NCBI RefSeq assembly: GCF_019237615.1
Contig: NZ_JAFAGT010000045.1
Span: 1 to 64,000, forward strand
Direction: 5' to 3'
DNA length: 64,000 nt
Source of the DNA: Roseateles sp.
Lineage (GTDB): Bacteria; Pseudomonadota; Gammaproteobacteria; Burkholderiales; Burkholderiaceae_C
Shown: positions 35,765 to 44,886 of the stretch, piece after piece
Layout: every line of letters begins with the position of its first letter
Position numbering within the stretch: position 1 is the first letter of the stretch
Position numbers and translations under genes: made by a program
The notes under the pieces: model-generated
Seen by the model: the letters and a program-made list of their open reading frames with translations, nothing else
Databases searched by the model: none
What the model was told of the DNA's origin: nothing

Positions 35765-37603
35765 ATGCCTCCACAACTGCCGCCGGCCCAACTGGCCAAG
35801 GCCGCGCTGCAACGCCTGGCCCAGGCGCGGCTGGAGCCCACGCCCGAAAACTACGCACGCGCCTACGCCTTCGAGGCCGGAGGAGAGTCCGCGGCGCCCG
35901 GTGCCCTGCCCGAGCGAGCACAGCAGCTGATGTCCAAGCTCATCAGCCTGGCCCTGCCCAGCGGTGGCACACGACAGGAGCTGCAGGCTGCCCTGCGCGA
36001 GCAGCGGCTGGACGAACTTCAGCGCCAGGTCGACAAGCTGCTCGACGTGGCCGGTCCCGCGGCCCAGGCCGAAGCGCTGGCCGAGGCCGTCGAACGCCTT
36101 GTGCGCGGCCTCGAGCGCGGCGGCCGTCACTGGACGCTGGCGCGCAAGAAGGACGGCGTCTTCCGCACGCTGGACCTGGGCCGCAGCGACAGCGGCAAGC
36201 TCATCAAGCGCCTCTCCCACCTCGTCGCGAGCTGGGACAAGGACGGCGACGGCGGCAGCGTAGAGACCGAGGAGGGCGGCACGCCCAGTCAGCTCTTCGC
36301 CGACAGCGCCTTCGCCGATACCGGCTTTCACGAGAACACCGGCTTCGGCGATCTGTACGACGGCGATTCGCGCGACAAGCCGCCCGCGGCCGACACCCGC
36401 ACGCATTGGACGGCGATCAGCGGCGAGCTCAACGGCACGGTACGCCACGCGCTGCGCTCGCCGCAGACGGAGGCGACGCCCGCCGACGCCCTGATGCGCG
36501 AGCTGGAGGCCGCGCAGGACGAGCTCCAGGCCGGCGACGCCGGCCCCGAGCGCACCGCGCAGATGGCCGCGCTCTGCCTGCGCGCCCGCCACCTGCTGGA
36601 CCACCGCCGCCACCTCTTCGACGAGCTCGGAGGCCTGTGCCGCGAGCTGGGCGCCAGCCTCGTCGACCTGGCTGAGGACGACTCCTGGGCGCGCGGCCAG
36701 GCCGAGGCGATGAACCAGACGCTGGCCCAGGGCCTGTCCGGCCGTGGCGTGCGCACCGTCGCCGAACTGCTGGCCGGCACCCGTGAGCGCCAGCGCGCGC
36801 TGCGCGAGGAGCGCTCCAGGGCGCGCGACGCGCTGAAGGGCCTGATCCAGCGCATGCTGTCCGAGCTCGGCGAACTGGGCCAGCACACCGACCGCTTCCA
36901 GAGCAGCGTCGGCCGCTACGCCGAGGCCATAGAGCATGCCGACTCGCTGGAAAGCCTGGCCGGCACCGTGCGCGAGATGGTCGAGGAGACCCGCAGCGTG
37001 CAGGGGCTGGTGGCACAGACGCAGGCGCGGCTGACGCTGGAACACGACCGTGCCGCCGCACTGACCCAGCGCGTGGACGAGCTGGAGGGCGAGCTGCGCC
37101 GGCTGTCCAGCGAGGTCCACACCGACCAGCTGACTCAGGTGGCCAACCGCCGCGGCCTCATCCAGGCCTTCGGCATCGAGCAGGCCAGGGCCGAACGCGA
37201 GACAACCCGCATCGCGCTGGCGCTGCTGGACATCGACAACTTCAAGAAGCTCAACGATGGCCTGGGCCATCACGCGGGGGACATCGCGCTGAAGTCGCTG
37301 GCCGAACGCACCCAGGCCTCGCTGCGGCCCGGCGACATGGTGGCCCGCTACGGGGGCGAGGAGTTCGTGCTGATGCTGCCGGACACGCCGCTGGACGAGG
37401 CGCAGGCAGTGCTGGTTCGCCTGCAGCGCGCGCTGTCCAGCGCGCTTTTCAAGCATGAGGGCAAGGACGTCTTCGTGACCTTCTCGGCCGGTGTGACTCT
37501 GTACCGCCCCGGCGAGACGCTGGAAGCCGCGCTGGATCGCGCCGACGTGGCGCTGTACGAGGCCAAGCACACGGGCAAGAACCGGGCTTGCATCGCCGAG
37601 TGA
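35765..37603 (+). CDS. Diguanylate cyclase with long helical N-terminus
   Basis: A 612-residue soluble protein. The N-terminus has PTPENYARAYAFEAGG, a motif shared by a group of DgcP-like cyclases; a long helical region (about 100-440) follows, then a GGDEF domain with active-site GGEEF (about 529-533; YGGEEFVLMLP) and DIDNFKKLNDGLGH. It should convert two GTP to c-di-GMP. No EAL domain. The stop overlaps the start of the solute-binding protein gene by 4 bp (GTGA). Confidence 0.92.
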   Translation: MPPQLPPAQLAKAALQRLAQARLEPTPENYARAYAFEAGGESAAPGALPERAQQLMSKLISLALPSGGTRQELQAALREQRLDELQRQVDKLLDVAGPAAQAEALAEAVERLVRGLERGGRHWTLARKKDGVFRTLDLGRSDSGKLIKRLSHLVASWDKDGDGGSVETEEGGTPSQLFADSAFADTGFHENTGFGDLYDGDSRDKPPAADTRTHWTAISGELNGTVRHALRSPQTEATPADALMRELEAAQDELQAGDAGPERTAQMAALCLRARHLLDHRRHLFDELGGLCRELGASLVDLAEDDSWARGQAEAMNQTLAQGLSGRGVRTVAELLAGTRERQRALREERSRARDALKGLIQRMLSELGELGQHTDRFQSSVGRYAEAIEHADSLESLAGTVREMVEETRSVQGLVAQTQARLTLEHDRAAALTQRVDELEGELRRLSSEVHTDQLTQVANRRGLIQAFGIEQARAERETTRIALALLDIDNFKKLNDGLGHHAGDIALKSLAERTQASLRPGDMVARYGGEEFVLMLPDTPLDEAQAVLVRLQRALSSALFKHEGKDVFVTFSAGVTLYRPGETLEAALDRADVALYEAKHTGKNRACIAE

Positions 37604-38271
37604 AGACGACCGCGGCGCTCGCCGGGCTCATCGCCGCGGCAGGCGCCGCGAAGGCGCAGGCGCCCGTGCCGCTGTGCGTGACCGACTTCCCGCCCTACGT
37701 CAGCACGGAGCTGGGCGACGGCGGCAGCATGACCGCGTTGGCGCGCCGCGCCTTCGCGGCCGGCGGCCTGGACGTGCAGATGCTGCGGGTGCCCTGGGTG
37801 CGCGCGCTGAGCATGGCCAGGAACGGCGAATGCCTGCTGATGACGGTGTGGCGCAATGCCGAGCGTGACGCCCTCTTCCGCTACTCGCTGCCGGTGGCCC
37901 GCATGCAGCTGGGCTTCTTCGTGCGCGCGGACCGCAAGGCGCCGCTGCCGCCGGGCGCGACGGTGGCCTACCAGCGCGGCTCCTACCTGCCACCCCTGCT
38001 GCTCGACGGACGCTACAGGCTGCACGAGTTGGTGGACCCGCGCCCCGGTGCGGAGATGCTCAACCTCGGCCGCGTCGACGCAGTGTTCTCGGAGCGCGGC
38101 ACCTTCGAGTACCAGCTCTCGAAGCAGCCGCTGACGGCCGACACCATCCGCTGGCAGCCGCCGCCGCTGGAGGTCAAGACCACATTCATGGCCATCAGCC
38201 GCAGTCATCCCAGCGCCGAGGCCTGGTTGGCGTTGCTGAACAGCGAGATCCGTCGATCGGTCAGAAATTGA
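37600..38271 (+). CDS. Periplasmic solute-binding protein, family 3-like
   Basis: A 223-residue exported protein with a signal peptide (KTTAALAGLIAAAGAAKA, cleavage before QAPV) and a mature part resembling the amino-acid ABC solute-binding fold (PPYVSTELGDGGSMTALARR). No permease or ATPase gene is adjacent, so it may act as a sensor rather than a transporter part. The GTG start overlaps the cyclase stop codon, so co-translation is likely. Its 3' end overlaps the convergent chemoreceptor gene by 11 bp. Confidence 0.75.
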   Translation: MKTTAALAGLIAAAGAAKAQAPVPLCVTDFPPYVSTELGDGGSMTALARRAFAAGGLDVQMLRVPWVRALSMARNGECLLMTVWRNAERDALFRYSLPVARMQLGFFVRADRKAPLPPGATVAYQRGSYLPPLLLDGRYRLHELVDPRPGAEMLNLGRVDAVFSERGTFEYQLSKQPLTADTIRWQPPPLEVKTTFMAISRSHPSAEAWLALLNSEIRRSVRN

Positions 38272-39607
38272 ACGCCAGGCGCAGCCCGCCCCAATGGCGC
38301 CCCGCCACGATGATGGGCGCCGTCGCCTCCTTCAGCACGACGAAGCGGCCGCCACCCATGTCGCGCCGGTAGGTCTGCAGCAGGAAGGGGCGCTGGTTGC
38401 GCGCCGACGCCAGGCCGGTGCGGTCATTGAAGATGCGGCGATAGCGGCTGTTGGCCGTGTTCCAGACCAGGTCGCCGGGGCGCTGCGGCTGGCAGTACTT
38501 GCGGTTGTGCGTCGCGATGTAGCCGTTGCGGTCGGCCGCGATGCAGAACACCACCTTGTCGCTGAAGGCCAGTGCCTTTTCCTGCACGGCCGGGAAGAGC
38601 TTGTCCGTCAGCGAACAGAAGCGCGTCGTGTGCTGCTGCGGGGCGGTGCCCTCGATGGGGCGGTAAGCCTCGTCGAAGAGGTCGGCCTGCGAGATCCGGC
38701 CTTCGCGCAAGGCCGCCTCCAGCAGCCCGGCGATGTCAGCCGCGGCCTGCTCGGCGGCGCGGATGAAGGGCATGTCGTCGACCTCGACGCCGCTCTCGGC
38801 GATCTGCTCGACCAGGTCCTCCGCCATGCGCAGGAAGCGGTCGCTGCCGTCGAACGCGACCTTGAGCCCGTGCGAGGCCTCGGACACTTCGCGCTCCAGC
38901 TCCTGGGCGCGCTCGTTGAGCAGGCCCATCTGCTGGCCGCTCTCGGCGGCCGACGCGGCGATGCGCTGCACGTCCTCCTCGACTTCGTGGAAGGCGGCAT
39001 GGATGGCGCTGGGCTTCTCGCCGTCATGGGTCAGCTCGGCACTGAAGCGATCGATGCGCTGCTGCAGGCTGGCGATGGCGCCGACGATGGCCTTGGACGA
39101 TGCCTCGACCTGACCGGCCAAGGCCTTGACCGCCTCGGCCACGACGGCAAAACCGCGGCCGGCGTCGCCCGCATGCTTGGCCTCGACGGCGGCGTTGAAG
39201 GCCACCAGTCGGGTCTGCAGCGAAATCTTCGTGATCTCGGCGGCCGCGTCGGACACCTGGGCCAGCGTGGACGCCATGCCGGTGACTTCGTCGCCGACGC
39301 CGCCAAGCGCGCCGCGCGCTCGCTGAACGGCAGCGGCGCTCTGCGCCGTGGCCGCGGCGATGGCCGCCTGGGCCTGGCCGATCTGGTTGAGCTGCCGGGC
39401 CAGGGCCTGCATGGCCTGGCCCTGGGCCTGGACGATGCGCTGGGTGTCCTCCAGCGCGCCGCGCACCTCGGCGGCGTCCTTGCCGACCGTGCCGATGGAA
39501 CGGGCGAGGCGCTTGACGACGTTCAGCGCGCCACCATCCTCACGGCGCACTGGCTCTTCGCGAGAGACGGCGGTGGTTGTTCCTCCGCTCCTTGGCCACC
39601 TGAGCAT
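38261..39607 (-). CDS. Soluble methyl-accepting chemotaxis protein
   Basis: A 448-residue chemoreceptor-like protein with no membrane helix. The signalling coiled coil (about 40-280) holds the hairpin-like conserved part (ITKISLQTRLVAFNAAVEA, then GRGFAVVAEAVKALAGQV), in place of the usual INIIDGIAFQTNILALNAAVEA. A C-terminal sensor-like domain (about 325-448, with FCIAADRNGYIATHNRKY and GRHWGGLRLAF) follows the signalling part, reversing the usual order. It lies 49 bp after fliA and may be read with it. The start at 39607 is the first ATG outside fliA. Confidence 0.85.
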   Translation of the reverse strand: MLRWPRSGGTTTAVSREEPVRREDGGALNVVKRLARSIGTVGKDAAEVRGALEDTQRIVQAQGQAMQALARQLNQIGQAQAAIAAATAQSAAAVQRARGALGGVGDEVTGMASTLAQVSDAAAEITKISLQTRLVAFNAAVEAKHAGDAGRGFAVVAEAVKALAGQVEASSKAIVGAIASLQQRIDRFSAELTHDGEKPSAIHAAFHEVEEDVQRIAASAAESGQQMGLLNERAQELEREVSEASHGLKVAFDGSDRFLRMAEDLVEQIAESGVEVDDMPFIRAAEQAAADIAGLLEAALREGRISQADLFDEAYRPIEGTAPQQHTTRFCSLTDKLFPAVQEKALAFSDKVVFCIAADRNGYIATHNRKYCQPQRPGDLVWNTANSRYRRIFNDRTGLASARNQRPFLLQTYRRDMGGGRFVVLKEATAPIIVAGRHWGGLRLAFNF

Positions 39608-39656
39608 GCGTTGTCCCCTGCTTGTCAGCCGGGGCTCGGCAAGAAATGGCCCCGTG

Positions 39657-40370
39657 TTACCAATCGCGCAGCTTAACGCGCAACCTTGCAATGGACTGAC
39701 TATGCAGCTGGCAGACGCGCGACTCCGTGACCTTGAGCACGGCCGCGATCTCCTTCAGGTTCATGTCGTGCTCGTAGTACATGCTCATCACGAACTGCTC
39801 ACGCTCGGGCAGGTTCTTGATGGCTGCCACCAGCGCCTGGCGCATGCGGTGGTCCTGCAACTGGGCCACCGGGTTGCTTGCCTCGTCGGCCACGTGGCGG
39901 TCGAGATAGTCGTCGTCGCCATCGTCGCCCGACATGTCCTCGAGGTAGACCAGCTGGGTGCCGCGCACCTTGCCCAGCAGCTCCTGGTACTCGGCCAGCG
40001 GCAGGCCCATCTCGGCGGCGATCTCGGCTTCGCTGGGTGCGCGCCCCAGGCGCTGCTCGACCTTGTGCACCGCCACCTCGATCTCGCGCTGTTGGCGACG
40101 CGTGCCACGGCTCATCCAGTCGCCGCCGCGCAACTCGTCCAGCATGGCGCCGCGGATGCGCTGGGTGGCGAAGGTCTCGAACTGCACGCCCTGCCCGGCA
40201 TCGAAGCGCGACAGCGCGTCGGTCAGGCCGATCAGGCCGACCTGGATCAGGTCATCCACCTCCACGTTGGCCGGCAGCTTGGCGATCATCTGGTGCGCCA
40301 GGCGTCGGACCAGCGGGCTGTACTGCTTGATCAGCGTGCTGTTGTCGAGGCGGCCTTTGGGCGTATACAT
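39657..40370 (-). CDS. fliA: Flagellar sigma factor 28 FliA
   Basis: FliA directs RNA polymerase to late flagellar, motor and chemotaxis promoters and is held by FlgM. The 237-residue protein has sigma region 2 (QYSPLVRRLAHQMIAKLPAN, then VDDLIQVGLIGLTDALSRFD), region 3, and a region 4 helix-turn-helix (NLKEIAAVLKVTESRVCQLH). It lies 18 bp after flhG. The two good sigma-28 promoters in the window (flgM, motA) are its expected targets. Confidence 0.97.
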   Translation of the reverse strand: MYTPKGRLDNSTLIKQYSPLVRRLAHQMIAKLPANVEVDDLIQVGLIGLTDALSRFDAGQGVQFETFATQRIRGAMLDELRGGDWMSRGTRRQQREIEVAVHKVEQRLGRAPSEAEIAAEMGLPLAEYQELLGKVRGTQLVYLEDMSGDDGDDDYLDRHVADEASNPVAQLQDHRMRQALVAAIKNLPEREQFVMSMYYEHDMNLKEIAAVLKVTESRVCQLHSQSIARLRVKLRDW

Positions 40371-40388
40371 GAGTAGCTCCGGCGAGGA

Positions 40389-41183
40389 TCAGTGCGCTGC
40401 GACAAAGGGATTGGACACCGCGCGCGCCGGGCGCAGCGGGATCGCATCGGAGGCGGCGTCCAGCGCCGCTCCGGGAGGAGCCGCAAGCAGCAGCTCACGG
40501 GCCAGGTGGCGCAGCTCGGGCGCCATCGGCGCGTGCTGCGAGCCGCGTGGATCCAGGCAGGCCCAGTCACGCAGCACCGCGCCGAGGAAGCCGTCGGCGC
40601 AGGAATGGAGCTGTTGCGCGATGCGGGTGGCCACGCGCAACTGGGGGTGGCAGGCCATCAGCAGACTGTAGACCATCAACCCCGCCCGTTGCGACAGCCA
40701 TTTCATGCCGGCATAGGCCTCCGTGACGCTGGCCGGGTCGGTGTCGGCCAACAGCAGCGGGCGCACCTCGCGCAGCGCGACGACACGGGCCAGCTCGGCC
40801 GCGCTGGCGTGCAGCAGGATGACGTCGGCCTCGGGCGCGGCCTCGGCCACGACCTCCAGGAATGACGCCGCCGAACCGTGCGCATTGGTATGGCGCAGCG
40901 GCAGGCCGCGTGCGGCCAGGTAGGACAGCTTGGGCGACAGGCGCTCGATGCAGTTGGACAGGTCCACCTGCGCCAGCTCCGAGGGCTGCGGCGAATGCAC
41001 GCCGGCGTCGACGACCAGGGTGTGCAGGCCGAGCTCGGCAAAGGCGGCGCACAGGCCTTCGAGCAGTGCGCCCGCGCCCATCACGCGCGGGTTGCTGACG
41101 ACGGGAACGAAGCGCGTCTTGGAGGCGGCGAACAGGCGGCGCAGGCCGTGGGCTTGGTCTTGAAGCATCCCGCCTCCGGTCAA
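40389..41183 (-). CDS. flhG: FlhG-like (FleN/YlxH) protein with degenerate ATPase site
   Basis: FlhG is normally a MinD-type ATPase that controls flagellar number and activates the FlhF GTPase. Here position and the N-terminal activator motif (DQAHGLRRL, residues 9-17) are kept. The deviant Walker A motif is gone: where KGGVGKT should be there is SNPRVMGAGALLEG (30-43), with no P-loop lysine. The rest (VVDAGVHSPQPSELAQ) follows the fold. It may stimulate FlhF without ATP-controlled dimerisation. It overlaps flhF by 4 bp and precedes fliA by 18 bp. Confidence 0.82.
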   Translation of the reverse strand: MTGGGMLQDQAHGLRRLFAASKTRFVPVVSNPRVMGAGALLEGLCAAFAELGLHTLVVDAGVHSPQPSELAQVDLSNCIERLSPKLSYLAARGLPLRHTNAHGSAASFLEVVAEAAPEADVILLHASAAELARVVALREVRPLLLADTDPASVTEAYAGMKWLSQRAGLMVYSLLMACHPQLRVATRIAQQLHSCADGFLGAVLRDWACLDPRGSQHAPMAPELRHLARELLLAAPPGAALDAASDAIPLRPARAVSNPFVAAH

Positions 41184-42799
41184 TGGACGGCGCGCAGGCC
41201 GGCGTCGGTCAGCGGCGCACCGGCGAAGATGAGGTTGACATCGGTGTTGTCCATGCGCCAGGCCCCCGAGGCCGCGCCCTTGAGCGCGCGCTGCACCAGG
41301 GCTACGCTGGGCAGGCGGTGCCAGTCTTCCGGCACGCGCTGGCCGTTGGCCACGCCCAGTACCTTGAGCTTGTGGCGGATCAGCGTGTCCAGCGCCGGGG
41401 CCAGCTTCACGGCTTCGTCGATCTTGCTGAGCACCACGCCCTCGCAGGCGGCGCCCTTCCAGGCATTGACGACATCCTCGATCGTCTCGCCCTGCTGGGC
41501 CGCGTTGATGACCAGCAGCTTCTTGATGCTGGGGTGGGCCAGCATCTCCAGCAGTTCCTGGGTGCGCGTGTCGCGCTGGGCCATGCCGGCCGTGTCGATG
41601 AGGACCAGCTTCTTGCTGGACAGCAGGTCCAGCAGGTCATCCAGCGAGGCACGGTCGTGCGCCGTGTGCACGGGCACGCCCAGGATGCGGCCGTAGGCGC
41701 GCAGTTGCTCGTGGGCGCCGATGCGGTAGGCGTCCAGCGTGATGAGGCCCAGCTGGCCTGCGCCATGCTTGGTCGCGAAATGGGCGGCCAGCTTGGCCGT
41801 CGTCGTGGTCTTGCCGACGCCGGTGGAGCCGATCAACGCGTAGACGCCGCCACGGTCCTCGATGGCGGGCGCGGCCTCGTCGGTCTGCAGGTTGCGCGAC
41901 AGCACATGGGCGGCCCAGGCGTTCTCATCGGCAGCCTCGCCGCCGCGGAAGTCGGACGGGCAGCACTCGGCCAGCTTGCGCACTAGCGCGGGCGAGAAGC
42001 CCAGCTCCAGCAGCTTCTGCGTCAGGCGCGCCTGCACGGGCTGGCGCTGCAGCTTCTCCATGAAAGCCAGCGAGGAGAAGCGCTCCTCGATGAGGCCACG
42101 CATCTGGCGCAACTCGTCGGCCATGTCCATCTGGCTGCGCTGGCTGGCGCTTGGCTGGCCGGGCAGCGGCAGGGGTTCGGCGGCAGACAGCTCGCTGAGC
42201 CGCGGCACGGCGCGCGACGCGCCGGCGGGCGGGATGCGGATCTCGTCACGCAGCACCGGCGGCACCGGGCGTGCCACTCGCGGCTCGGGCTGGGCTGCAG
42301 CGCGCCGGGGCGCCAGGGCAGCCATGGCTTCGGCGGCGCGGCGCTCGCGCTGCAGGCGCACGGCGTCCAGCGACGGGGCGGCAGGCGCCTGCACGGGCGG
42401 CGGAGCGACCTGGCGAACGGGGTCGGGCTGGCCACTCATCTCGGCCTGGCGGCGGCGCAGCACGCGCTCGCGGACATAGTCCTGGAAGTTCAGCGTGCTC
42501 ATCGCCAGCTGCTGCACGTCGCCCGCCACCTCGGGCGCGACGAAGCTGGGCTCCTGGCGCAGCGTGCGCTCGCTGAAGCTGGCGCGGGCGGACGGCTGGG
42601 CCGGCTGCGGCGCCACCATGCGCGGCGCCGTGGCGGCCATCTGCTCGATCTGACCCATGCCCTCGGGGGCCATGGCCAGCACCTCCACGCCTTCGGGCAC
42701 GTTCTTGTTGGACAGCACCACGGCGTCGGGGCCGAAAGCCTGCTTGACGAGAGCGAGCGCCTCGCGCGATGTGCGAGCGGTGAACTTGCGGACGTTCAT
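41180..42799 (-). CDS. flhF: Flagellar biosynthesis GTPase FlhF
   Basis: FlhF is an SRP-type GTPase that places the flagellum, often at the pole, with FlhG. The 539-residue protein has the N-terminal B domain (MNVRKFTARTSREALALVKQ), a long Pro/Ala/Arg-rich middle, the N domain, and an intact G domain (P-loop GSTGVGKTTTTAKLA, about 325-339; TLDAYRIGAHEQLRAYG; DTAGMAQRD). It overlaps flhA and flhG by 4 bp each in flhBAFG-fliA. Confidence 0.95.
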   Translation of the reverse strand: MNVRKFTARTSREALALVKQAFGPDAVVLSNKNVPEGVEVLAMAPEGMGQIEQMAATAPRMVAPQPAQPSARASFSERTLRQEPSFVAPEVAGDVQQLAMSTLNFQDYVRERVLRRRQAEMSGQPDPVRQVAPPPVQAPAAPSLDAVRLQRERRAAEAMAALAPRRAAAQPEPRVARPVPPVLRDEIRIPPAGASRAVPRLSELSAAEPLPLPGQPSASQRSQMDMADELRQMRGLIEERFSSLAFMEKLQRQPVQARLTQKLLELGFSPALVRKLAECCPSDFRGGEAADENAWAAHVLSRNLQTDEAAPAIEDRGGVYALIGSTGVGKTTTTAKLAAHFATKHGAGQLGLITLDAYRIGAHEQLRAYGRILGVPVHTAHDRASLDDLLDLLSSKKLVLIDTAGMAQRDTRTQELLEMLAHPSIKKLLVINAAQQGETIEDVVNAWKGAACEGVVLSKIDEAVKLAPALDTLIRHKLKVLGVANGQRVPEDWHRLPSVALVQRALKGAASGAWRMDNTDVNLIFAGAPLTDAGLRAVH

Positions 42800-44886
42800 G
42801 CTGTGCCTCCGATGATGGAGCCGATGCGGATGGTGTGGGTCTCTGGAATCTCGCTATGGCCCAGCACCTTCAGGCGCGGCGCGGCACGCTTGAGCAGGCG
42901 GGCCATGGGCGCGCGGATCAGGTCGGGCACCAGCAGCGTGGCAGGCACGCCACGGTCTTCCTGCTTCTGGGCCGTCTCGGCGGCGCTGCGCGCCAGCGTG
43001 TCGGCGACGCCCGGGTCCAGCGCGGCGCCATGCGGCGAGTTGAGGGCCTGGGTGACGAGGCGCTCCAGCTCCGGCTCCAACGCGATGACGTCCAGCTCCT
43101 TGGTGGAGCCATAGATCTGCTGCACGATGGCCGGCGCGATGTGGGTGCGGATGCGGCGGGCCAGCTCCTGCGGGTCTGTGACGGTGGCGGCGTTCTCGGC
43201 CAGGCATTCGACGATGGAACGCATGTCGCGCACATGCACGCCCTCCTCCAGCAGCAGCTGGAGCACGCGTTGCAGGGTGGCGATGCTGACCATCTTGGGA
43301 ATCACGTCTTCGATCAATTGCGGCGCCTGCTTGGTGAGGTGTTCCACCAGCGACTGCGTCTCCACGCGGCCCAACAACTTGGCCGCGTGCACTTGCATCA
43401 AGTGTGAGAGGTGGGTGGCCACGACGGTCGAGCAATCAACCACCGTAAACCCGCTCATTTGGGCCATCTCCTTCTGGCGTTCCTCGATCCACACCGCCGG
43501 CAGGCCGAAGGCGGGGTCGGTGGTCGCGGTGCCGATGAGCTTCTGCGTCGCGTGGCCCGGGTTGATGGCCAGCCACATGCCGGGGAAGGCCTCGGCCTCG
43601 CCGACGACGGCGCCGCGCAGCGAGATGCGGTACTGGCTGGGGCGCAACTCCAGGTTGTCGCGGATGTGCACCGGCGGCGGCAAGAAGCCGACCTCCTGCG
43701 CGAACTTGCGCCGCACGCCCTTGATGCGCGAGAGCAGGTCACCCTCCTTGGTCTTGTCGACCAGCGTGATGAGGCGGTAGCCCACCTCCAGGCCCAGCGT
43801 GTCGACCGGCACCAGGTCTTCCCAGCTGGCCTCGCCGGCACCCTCGCTGCTGGGCATGACGGGCTTGACCGCCTTGGCCGCATCCTGGGCCTGCTCCCTG
43901 GCGCGCAGCCAGTAGGCCAGGTAGCCCAGGCCGCCGGCGATCAGCAGGAACACGACATGGGGCATGCCGGGGATCAGGCCCAGCGCCCCGATGACGGCGG
44001 CCGTGATCGCGATGCTCTTGGCCGAGCCGAACACCTGCTTGCCGATCTGGCTGCCGATGTCCTTGTCCGTGCCCACGCGCGACACCACCATCGCCGCCGC
44101 CACCGAGATCAGCAGCGCCGGGATCTGCGCCACCAGCGCATCGCCCACCGCCAGCAGGATGTAGCTGTCGGCAGCCTGGCCGGCGGACAGGCCATGCTGG
44201 GCAACGCCAATGATGAAGCCGCCGACGATGTTGATGGCCAGGATGAGCATGCCGGCGATCGCGTCGCCGCGTACGAACTTGCTGGCACCGTCCATGGAGC
44301 CGAAGAAGTCCGCCTCGTCGGACAGCTCCGCGCGGCGGCGCTTGGCCTCGGCCTCGTTGATGAGGCCGGCGTTCAGGTCCGCGTCCACGGCCATCTGCTT
44401 GCCGGGCATCGCGTCCAGCGTGAAGCGCGCGCCGACCTCGGCGATGCGCTCGGCGCCCTTGGTGACGACGATGAAGTTGATGACCACCAGGATGGCGAAC
44501 ACGATCAGGCCGACCGCGAAGTTGCCGCCGATCAGGAAATGGCCAAAGGCCTCGATGACCTTGCCGGCCGCACCGGTGCCCGTGTGGCCCTCCAGCAGCA
44601 CCACGCGGGTGGACGCGACGTTCAGCGACAGCCGCATCAGCGTCGTCAGCAGCAGCACAGTCGGGAAGGCAGCGAAGTCCAGCGGCCTGATCATGTGCGC
44701 CGCAACCATCATCACCATCACCGCCATCGCGATGTTGAAGGTGAACAGCAGGTCCAGCACGAAGGGCGGCAACGGCAGCACCATCATGGACAGCACCATC
44801 AGCACCGCGACGGGCGCGCCCAGGGCGGCGATGATGCCGGCGCGCGGGCCCAGCAGGCCTTGCAGCTTCTGGATCAAGGGATTCAT
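42796..44886 (-). CDS. flhA: Flagellar export gate protein FlhA
   Basis: FlhA is the main inner-membrane component of the flagellar type III export gate and binds export chaperones through its cytoplasmic ring. The 696-residue protein has seven to eight N-terminal membrane helices with the FHIPEP-type region (TVLLLTTLMRLSLNVASTRV, GKVIEAFG) and the cytoplasmic domain (about 350-696). Length is typical. It overlaps flhB and flhF by 4 bp each. Confidence 0.98.
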   Translation of the reverse strand: MNPLIQKLQGLLGPRAGIIAALGAPVAVLMVLSMMVLPLPPFVLDLLFTFNIAMAVMVMMVAAHMIRPLDFAAFPTVLLLTTLMRLSLNVASTRVVLLEGHTGTGAAGKVIEAFGHFLIGGNFAVGLIVFAILVVINFIVVTKGAERIAEVGARFTLDAMPGKQMAVDADLNAGLINEAEAKRRRAELSDEADFFGSMDGASKFVRGDAIAGMLILAINIVGGFIIGVAQHGLSAGQAADSYILLAVGDALVAQIPALLISVAAAMVVSRVGTDKDIGSQIGKQVFGSAKSIAITAAVIGALGLIPGMPHVVFLLIAGGLGYLAYWLRAREQAQDAAKAVKPVMPSSEGAGEASWEDLVPVDTLGLEVGYRLITLVDKTKEGDLLSRIKGVRRKFAQEVGFLPPPVHIRDNLELRPSQYRISLRGAVVGEAEAFPGMWLAINPGHATQKLIGTATTDPAFGLPAVWIEERQKEMAQMSGFTVVDCSTVVATHLSHLMQVHAAKLLGRVETQSLVEHLTKQAPQLIEDVIPKMVSIATLQRVLQLLLEEGVHVRDMRSIVECLAENAATVTDPQELARRIRTHIAPAIVQQIYGSTKELDVIALEPELERLVTQALNSPHGAALDPGVADTLARSAAETAQKQEDRGVPATLLVPDLIRAPMARLLKRAAPRLKVLGHSEIPETHTIRIGSIIGGTA

